Positions 56,917 to 64,000 of a DNA stretch of 64,000 nt are shown here, in pieces; the first letter of the stretch is position 1, and the number at the start of each line of letters is the position of its first letter. This DNA is from Amaurobius ferox. Lineage: Eukaryota > Arthropoda > Arachnida > Araneae > Amaurobiidae. Made by a program: the position numbers and the translations under genes. Where the stretch lies: contig OX578145.1 in the NCBI GenBank assembly GCA_951213105.1, forward strand, positions 114,972,239-115,036,238, given 5' to 3'. The notes below the pieces were generated by a model that was not told where the DNA came from, made no database searches, and saw only the letters and a program-made list of their open reading frames with translations.

Positions 56917-57190
56917 CTAGCTTGACTACATTTGTGATCTTGAACGTCCACGGGAGGGCAAGTACTCCCTTGCGCTTTCCTAAAGACTCCCATGCCATGG
57001 GTGCCAATAAAACGTATTCCAGCGGGGCAAACTCAAGGACAATATCGATGTACAATATCGACTAGTTTGATACCCACATTTGTGACCTTGAAAATCCACA
57101 AGAGGGCAAACGCCCTCTTATGCTCCCCTATGGGCGCCAATAGAACTTTTTACAGCGGGAGGCAAACTAAGGGAGTCAAAGATTTTTTCC
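56917..57190. repeat. ~120-bp minisatellite, right part
   Basis: ctagcttgactacatttgtg continues the unit interrupted at 39587. Two further units follow (gggcaaactcaaggacaata, cgactagtttga, cacatttgtgaccttgaaaa, ccctatgggcgcc). Confidence 0.75.
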
Positions 57191-57630
57191 CTTTGATCCA
57201 ATTTTTATAATTTTTTGATATTTTTATTAAGTTTTCTATTTTGGATGCTCCTTAAATCCGGGGATTTAAAATTTCTACCCATTGAAAACAAACAAATCAG
57301 ACTAAAATTAGCATTGCACTAATTAAAAATTCATAATTTCTTCAGTAAATCTGGATGTTAAATGTGGGTTAGTTATAAGAGGGTTCTATGGTACATTGTA
57401 ACGTTAGTACGAGTATATATACAGAAAAGAAGAAATTGCTTCAACTTTCCAACCAAAGTAGTCAGTACTTTGGGCACTTGTATTCTCTGATGTATTTAAC
57501 ATGATAATATTGAACATCCAAGAAGATTGGAAAAAAAAAAAAATTACAATCCCTAATACAGTATGACATTGTCATAATGAGCAGCTAGTTTGCTAGTTAA
57601 AACAGCACATTCACTAAATTTGCTTTGTGC
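57191..57630. other. AT-rich DNA, no supportable gene
   Basis: Nothing recognisable. Confidence 0.5.
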
Positions 57631-57644
57631 AGAAAAACTGTATG

Positions 57645-57869
57645 TTTTTTTTTTTATTAAATGGCCAGGCACTTGACTTCCATCATTCACCTATACATCG
57701 GCTAGGAATGTGAACCATTTAGCTGTCCTAGGACGTTGCCCCAGGCACACCAGAGGGGGGGGGGGGGGACAGAACACACTGCGCCCAACAACACAACATT
57801 CATGCCTTACATGGGACTCGAACGATCATTTGGAAATGCTCGCCTTGACAACTCGACCACTGCGTCGGT
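57645..57869 (-). mobile_element. tRNA-Ser/Leu-like SINE, minus strand
   Basis: On the minus strand the head ccgacgcagtggtcgagttg followed by tcaaggcg (A box) and gttcgagtccca (B box) resembles a class II tRNA (Ser/Leu). The element ends in a poly(A) seen as t-run at 57645-57654. Target duplications are agaaaaactgtatg (57631-57644) and agaaaactgtatg (57870-57882). The body contains a long G/C run at 57756-57769 and shares no obvious sequence with the other SINE family. Confidence 0.85.
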
Positions 57870-57882
57870 AGAAAACTGTATG

Positions 57883-59434
57883 TAATTTGAGGAAGTCTTT
57901 AAGGGTAGACCCAGTGGTACATGTGGATCATAACCCTACGGAGGGCAATAACAAGTGAGTTAACACAGTGAACACCAATCTGCTACCTTCAAAGCCACCT
58001 AGAAGACCATTTACCCCCCCCCCCCCCCACACACACACAAGAAGAAATTTCAGCTCATGCTAATGGTTTAAGTATCACATTCTAGGAACTCGTATAATTT
58101 TCTTTTTGGTATATTTTATCTTTTCAAAATATGGTTGGTTTCTTTTTCCCAAGACCATTCACAAAATCTCTACTCAATCTTCATTTTCAACTCTGCATCC
58201 TTTTGATTTTATCATCTCTTTTTGATATTTTATTTTATCCAGTTTTACTATTTAACCTGCTTGTTAAATCTGGGGTATTCAAAATGTTGCTTATTAAAAG
58301 TTAGCAAATCAGGCCTTATTAATATTTTATAGAGTAAAAGATCACAACTTGCTAGTTAAATTTGGACTCATTATAAATACATTCTAATGCTTTAGAACAG
58401 TGTGTACCTAATAGGATAAAACTTGAATTTATGACATTGCATTAATTTTTTTAGTTAACAATAATTATGACAATAGCAGTACAGTAAAACATTAATTTTG
58501 CTTCTTTACGGACACTATTAAATTGCATATTTTTATAAGTATTTTAATTTTAATTTAAAACTTTTCAAATTACTAATTAACCTAAATTTTCAAAATTGTT
58601 AAGATAAGCACACAAGAATACGATGAGATTATTTTTTTCTCATCATTAGAACAGTATTCATCTTTTTAGGCAAGGGGTTATCAATGATAAGAAGTGACAA
58701 AACAGTCCTGTGCAAAAACTCTGCATCTGCATTAAAGCTTAAAATTCTCATTTTTAGTTAGTAGCCACTGGCCAGTAGGTACATGAAGTTCAATGGCCAA
58801 TTGACAGCTGTAAAATGTGCTATATTTTTCAACTTACTTAATATTATGCTAAATTGTGTTTAATTATGTTATATAATAATTTAGAAAATTAGTTATTTTA
58901 CACTTATTTATTTATAGATTTATTATACAGCAGACATAAATCAAACAACCCTATGTCTTGAGCTGGTATGTTAAGTATTTTGTTCAGGTGCAAGGTATTA
59001 CTATATGTCTGTTTGCAAGAAAACTCCCCTTAGCGGATCTACTTTTATAAGATTTATTATTTAGCTGTTGAGGTGGAGGACGAGGATTTTAAAAATTGGA
59101 AAAAGTTATAAAGATTGGTAAAATCAAAACTTAGGTTTTTTTTCTGGATAATAACACAAAGGCAAAGTCATAGAAACATTTTTATCCTTTAAGGAGTAAT
59201 ATTTTTAACATGCATGTATTATTGCTATTTTTTCATTTTTAACATCTAATAAATTTTCAAAATTTATGTGAAGTGTTTTTTCTAAAACTAATTCTTTTCT
59301 GTAAGTCATTGTCAGTTATATCCTCTTATTTTCCATTTCTTAAGTTTTTCAATTTAGATTTTTCATTTATCCATTTTCTGAATATTTTAAATATTTACAT
59401 TCACTAATTTTTTTAAACCTTGTTCAGTGTTTCC
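57883..59434. other. AT-rich DNA, no supportable gene
   Basis: A poly-C/(CA)n run near 58014-58040 is the only notable feature. Confidence 0.5.
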
Positions 59435-59560
59435 TTTAGGCATACATCCAGACATTTTATATTAACTTAGTTTCTATTTATGTGACAGCATTTAGATATA
59501 TTTATATAGGGCAAATAGAAAACTTGCTCCCCCCCAGGTCAAAAAGTTCTGAAAGGCTGC
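59435..59560 (+). repeat. Dispersed repeat R3, copy 2
   Basis: ttatattaacttagtttcta, gtgacagcatttagat, tatttatatagggcaaatag and aaaact, then a C-run, in the same order as 33820-33910. Confidence 0.6.
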
Positions 59561-59904
59561 TTGACCTGGTTTTAAATCTTGCCAATGATTTTCATTATGC
59601 CAATGATTTTCATTTCAGATGTTTTAAAATATTTGTTTTCTACGATATCATAAAAAACATTCATTTACCATGAAGTATTCAAAGACTTTTGGGGGCTATT
59701 TTAAATTCATTTCCCCCATAACACTATAATTATTCAAGATTTTTTTAGCTTTAATATTATGCCATTATTACAGAAAATTTCTCAATATACCTGTTTATCT
59801 CAAGTTTTCTAATCTTGATCTTTTTATTTTTCTGTACTTTTATTAAGAAGCCACTAATTTTTCTTTAATTTAGGGGCTTACCAATGATTTTTAATTAATT
59901 TATA
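59561..59904. other. AT-rich DNA, no supportable gene
   Basis: tgccaatgattttcatt is duplicated at 59580 and 59598. No gene seen. Confidence 0.5.
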
Positions 59905-60460
59905 TTTTTATGTTTATCTTTTGATCATTTACTCTAACTTTTCAATTATCGCGATCGCGATATTTCGGACTTTGTTCCCATTATATTAACGGATGTTATG
60001 AATGTAATAACCTTTTTATTTTAAAATTTCCCCAATATGTTTATTTTATGACAAGTAAATTCTTTATTCTTTTGAAGAAATATGATTTTTTTTTAATATT
60101 TTGAACTTTCTAAATTTAAAAATGCCATTTTGTATCACTAAAAACATACCATTTTATTGCAATACTCGAATTCTCCGATGAATGGGGGGGAGAGACATCA
60201 ACTATCCTTCATTGCGGGAAAGTTGAAAATAGTACAGAGATTTTCAAAAATGTGAAATTTTCACGATTTAGTTTAAAGCATTCCGCCAACCCTAAGGTTG
60301 ATGCCCATTATTAGCGCCGTGCGCCCAAGTACACTCACACTGGTCCTGGGCTGCAGTGTATTATTGAAACTTTTTCATATAGATTAATTCTTTTAATTGT
60401 CATGGTGTAAAACATGTTGTAATGAATATTTTACTAATAAATAGATTTACAAGCCAAAAA
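59905..60460 (+). repeat. Repeat R4, plus-orientation copy
   Basis: gatcatttactct, the palindrome atcgcgatcgcgat (59949), cggatgttatgaa, ttaaaatttccccaatat, caagtaaattctttattct, ttttgtatcRctaRaaacat, ccctaaggttgatg and catatagattaattctttta match the reverse complement of 61790-62680 in order. The minus copy is longer by extra sequence in the middle. Class unknown; a DNA transposon is plausible. Confidence 0.7.
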
Positions 60461-60778
60461 TAGCAGGATTGAGTTTTCACGCAACATTTTTATTTTAGTG
60501 AGTGATTTTATTTCAGTTTGCACATGTGCTTTCGGGAACCGTTTAAAATTTAACGCAGATTTAAAAATGATGAAACCTAATTGTATAGCGTATAAAAGTG
60601 GGGGCGGCACTCTGAGTCATTGGATAGAGCCAATGGTATGAAATGCCATATCTCACTTTAAATTTTTGGAACTATTCTTAGTGGGTAATTTAAAGTTTAA
60701 TTTCTCGACTGTATTAAATTTTAGGATTTTCATGTCAGTTTTTTGTACAAACAGCCATTGCTACATGAGACGTATAGT

Positions 60779-60895
60779 TTTTCTGAAATTTCGTCAAAGT
60801 ACAATCTTTTTTTTTATTTCATCAAATATTACAATTTTTTTTTTAAGTATCGTTATTTCTTAAATTTCGTTAAAGTACAATATTTTTTCTAAGTA
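60779..60895. repeat. ~45-bp minisatellite, left part
   Basis: Units of the type ttatttcttaaatttcgtta then aagtacaat, a T-run and taagta repeat up to 60895. The array resumes at 63168 after the Tigger-like insertion. Confidence 0.75.
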
Positions 60896-61789
60896 CAGTA
60901 CGCGACCTTTTATCCGGATGCTCCCAAAACCAGATGTTGACAAAATAATGCCAAATTCTGCACCAACAAGCGATTATTTGCCAAAAATTGCACCAAATAG
61001 CGGATATTTGTTTAAAATACCACCAAATGATTTTTTGCCTTAATTAGCAATATCAATAGTATAAAATGATGCGTTGAAGCCTACATTTTTCTCACTTCAA
61101 CTGTTTGTGATCCTAACATAAACAAAGATCTCTCTAAATCCGTACTCTCTGCACCAGAAATGTTGCTAAAAATAGTTCCGGCAAGGAGGAAGACGACAAG
61201 TATCATGGAGGTAAAAGTGAAATCATTAACTCCATGTAAAGCTTAAAATTCCCTCTCGTCAGTTGCCACATGGTGATTAAACTTGAAAAACTGGCGATTA
61301 ACAAAATCCTGATTACTGGCCAAACTCTATGATAGCTTAGAATGACCCTTTTCCCTAAACAATCCGATTTGTGAAGTAACAAAAATCTGTCAACAATCGC
61401 CATTATACTGCTACGGCTCTTCTGTAATTGTTCTCCCCTACAAGAGGATCGTAATTCATTGCATTTACAACTGAGAGTAAGTGCAATCTACATTCCTATC
61501 TTACTCCTCTCCTTAATCACTGATGTGTTTTGCGATATGCCATGGCGTAGCATCTTTGGCGCGCTCTATACATTGACCTAGACCCCCCCCCCATTTTTAC
61601 ACGCTGTACGAAGGAGTAACTACGCTGCTTCGAGGAGTAATCTAGCTCTTTGGTACTAATATATCTTTCATAATTTTTACACCGTTCTCAAATTTAAAAG
61701 GGTTCCCTAAAGCGGTTGTATAAACAGAATTAAAATCACTCGCTAAAAAAAAAAATACTGTGTGAAATTCGCCCTCACTATTTTTGGCA

Positions 61790-62680
61790 TGTGAATTTAT
61801 TTGTTAGTCAAATATTCATTATAGCATGTTTTTCAAAATAAAAAAATTAAAAGAATTAATCTATATGAAAGAATTTTGGGAATTCACTCGGGACAAGAGC
61901 AAGCGAACTTAAATTTGGGCTTCTGGAGTGAATAAAGGACATCAACCTTGGGGAAGGGGGAATTCTTTTCCAAGCTGAATTGCCAATACTGCAATGTTAT
62001 ATATTATTGTTCTACTTTAATCTACATATTCACAGTCCATAAAGGAGCATATGGAAATTATGAATAGGTGTAGCATTGACTAAAATAGCGCATTTGAAGG
62101 ATACTAACTCTGTCTCTCAGACATATTTCGTATTACTTTTAAAGCTAGATCGCGAGAATTTCACAATTTTTAAAGTCTCAATACAATGCACTACAGTTTT
62201 TTGCTCAGAGAAATTTTAGATTTCCTTTTATACATTATACCCGGTTTTAAGTTATTAATCTGTCATTGACGATGTATAAAACATGTTTGCATAGTTGTGT
62301 TTTTAGAAATGCTCAATTGTTAATATAAATTCAAATAGTTAATAATAAATTCATAGTTAAATCAGTTTCATTTTCAACTTACCTGCAGCTAAGGACTGCT
62401 TATGCCCCCCTCCCCCCCAGTTGATCAGAAAATTTGAGTGTTGTAATAAAGAGTCATGTTTCTAGCGATACAAAACGACATTTCTTAAATTCAAAAAATC
62501 AAATTTCTTTAAGAGAATAAAGAATTTACTTGTTATGAAATAAATATATTGGGGAAATTTTAAAATAAAAGCGTTCATAACATCCGATAATACAACGGAA
62601 AAAATGACCGAAATATAGCGATCGCGATGGTTGAAAATTTACAGAGTAAATGATCAAAAAATAAAAAATTCCTAGTTAAC
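61790..62680 (-). repeat. Repeat R4, minus-orientation copy inside the Tigger-like element
   Basis: The reverse complement of this segment follows the same order as 59905-60460, including the atcgcgatcgctat block and ccccaaggttgatg. It has an extra stretch of about 300 bp in the middle. The opposed copies would allow a long stem if transcribed together. Confidence 0.7.
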
Positions 62681-62728
62681 ATTTTTGATCTGAATTATGT
62701 TTAAATGACCATCACATCATCTGATACA

Positions 62729-62851
62729 ATGAGTTCTAAAAGAAAACATTTTACATTATCTATAAAAGATAAAATTATCATTTTGAAAAGTATGAACAAG
62801 GGTGCTTCTGCTAAAATATTAGGAGATGAATATGGTAAGGGTCCACTTTAA
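62729..62851 (+). pseudogene. CENP-B-type HTH N-terminal exon of a Tigger/Jerky-like transposase
   Basis: The ATG at 62729 opens a 40-codon frame whose first 36 residues (MSSKRKHFTLSIKDKIIILK and following SMNKGASAKILGDEYG) match the start of the CENP-B N-terminal DNA-binding domain of Tigger/Jerky-type proteins. That domain binds the transposon ends. After DEYG the sequence reads ggtaaggg, a plausible splice donor with the exon ending at 62834; otherwise the frame stops at 62849-62851. No DDE or second HTH was found in the remaining 316 bp of the element. This is therefore a truncated gene, or the exon of a deleted one. It sits at the edge of the R4 insertion. Confidence 0.7.
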
Positions 62852-63167
62852 TTGAAATGTTAAAAAAAAAAAAAATCTAATAACTAGCCTGAATAATCAA
62901 TTTTTTCAGACATTTTTTCTTTCTCAATCTTTTTCTTAATTTGATTCTATAATTACATGTAATTTGCATTTTAGTTAACCAAGTATATTTTTTCATACAG
63001 ATTGTAAAAAAGTTTTATTTAATATATGTTTTTAAAATGAATTATAACTTTCTATAACATTTTAGGCCATTCCAATAAATTTTAGAAAAAATGTTCAGAA
63101 TTACGTAAAAAACCCTTATCCAGAATGCCTGAAGTCCCAAGCAGTCCGGATAATAGATCCTGTACTG

Positions 63168-63310
63168 TATTGTTATTTCTTAAATTTCATTAAATTACAA
63201 TCTTTTTTCTAAGTATCATTTTTAAAATTTTATTAAGTGTAATCTTTTTGCCAAGTATTGTTCTTTTGAAATTTTGTTAAGTACAATCTTTTTGTAAAGT
63301 ATCGTTTTTT
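63168..63310. repeat. ~45-bp minisatellite, right part
   Basis: ttgttatttcttaaatttca, ttaaattacaatc, T-run, taagta; then two more diverged units ending in ccaagta and aaagta. Continues the array of 60779-60895. Confidence 0.75.
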
Positions 63311-64000
63311 TTTTATACTTATTTATATATTACGTTTTTATACATTTTTGATTTTTAATTATATTTTTATATTTGTTATGCACAAAGCCTAACATGGCAT
63401 TTGTTAGGACTTTTTAAAACACAGGCTTTCTTGGCACACACAAAAAAAGGCATATTTTGTCAAATTCTTTATACCGAAGCTGTTCCAGAATTACATAAAA
63501 ATAAAATTGTAGAATGAGTTCTGTTATATAACCAAACTATTTTACTATTAAAATATGTAGGAATATCTGGGAAAACAGCATATAACAGAGAAAAGCATAA
63601 ATTGCACTTACAGTACTACTCTTTAAAATACTGTTTAAAAAACAGGCAATAGAACATTCTTATATTTTTAATATTATTTTAAGATTTAACATTAACAATA
63701 TAAAATAAACTAATAATCAATTTTTTTAGTTGGAAGATACCACAAGAATCCTTAAGAGTGTGACACTTCATGACATGTAAAACAATTGTTAAAAACTTAT
63801 ATTTGTTCAACAGCTTAAATGTTTTCAATGTTCAGTGTAAATAATCAGTGAAATTTCTCAATTTTCATAAAATATAAAGAAGAATATTTATAGGTTAAAT
63901 TAAGTTTCATGTCAAGATTTTATTTTTTACAGGTTAACTCCACTAAATAGAGAAGAAAATAACTGTTTAAAACTCATCACAATAGTTAATTTATGCAGTC
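63311..64000. other. AT-rich DNA, no supportable gene
   Basis: ttctttataccgaagctgtt at 63464 is a lone half-arm of the hairpin repeat at 5466-5572. Nothing else is seen. Confidence 0.5.

Larger units (their letters stand above)
60896..63167 (+). mobile_element. pogo/Tigger-like DNA transposon, internally rearranged
   Basis: The left end cagtacgcgaccttttatcc and the right end reverse-complemented cagtacaggatctattatcc align, followed by ggat…/ggac. Both ends carry the CAGT…TTATCCGG signature of pogo/Tigger elements. A TA duplication lies at 60894-60895 and 63168-63169, and removal joins two minisatellite units. It includes an inverted copy of repeat R4 (61790-62680) and a CENP-B-type first exon (62729-62834). 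The bulk of a transposase (DDE domain) is absent. Confidence 0.8.

Overview
The window looks like intergenic, repeat-dominated DNA from an animal nuclear genome. It is strongly AT-rich, with poly-G/C runs and CA/GT microsatellites. It holds eukaryotic transposon classes only: Jockey-clade LINEs, piggyBac, hAT, pogo/Tigger, and Pol III-derived SINEs. The mix (Jockey elements with a PRE_C2HC/zinc-knuckle gag, a DUF4371-type hAT, SINEs ending in CAA repeats) suggests an arthropod, probably a chelicerate such as a spider; that placement is inference. I found no convincing host protein-coding gene, functional tRNA or functional rRNA. Every recognisable coding region belongs to a mobile element, and all are broken.

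Layout. 1-0.7 kb: 3' end of a LINE (RNase H and CCHC tail). 2.3-2.6 kb: reverse-transcriptase relic. 5.9-12.4 kb: a nearly full-length Jockey-type LINE. Its gag is split by a 300-bp in-frame insertion, and its ORF2 is killed by a frameshift, a 5S-rRNA-derived SINE with a 14-bp target duplication, and a nonsense codon. 15.3-15.6 kb: 183-bp tandem duplication. 16.2-18.3 kb: piggyBac relic. 19.2-20.3 kb: diverged ~300-bp tandem repeat. 25.8-26.7 kb: minus-strand LINE RNase H relic with an internal duplication. 30.3-30.8 kb: eight-copy, 52-bp, hairpin-rich array. 31.8-32.1 kb: tRNA-headed SINE whose 3' body matches that of the 5S-headed SINE at 10.7 kb. 37.0-38.8 kb: GC-richer 1.7-kb insertion between 12-bp direct repeats.

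39.2-57.2 kb is the most striking part: a Russian-doll stack of insertions. A ~120-bp minisatellite is split by an outer hAT-like element (39588-56916, TSD ctagcttg). Inside it is a tandem dimer of a dispersed repeat. One unit of the dimer is split by a 12-kb hAT (41679-53732, TSD cacacaca) carrying a DUF4371/TTF-zinc-finger transposase interrupted by one stop codon. The junction between the two units is split by a third hAT-like element (53934-55764, TSD atgtgggc), which itself holds a MITE and a SINE. The end of the transposase gene has been amplified into seven apparently identical 197-bp tandem copies.

57.6-57.9 kb: another tRNA-derived SINE on the minus strand. 59.9-62.7 kb: a diverged inverted repeat pair. 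60.9-63.2 kb: a pogo/Tigger-like element with a TA duplication, inserted in a ~45-bp minisatellite and keeping a CENP-B-type DNA-binding first exon. The rest is AT-rich DNA in which I see nothing supportable. The parts do not form a pathway; the window records successive transposition, with host repeats preserved as pre-insertion sites that allow the order of events to be read.
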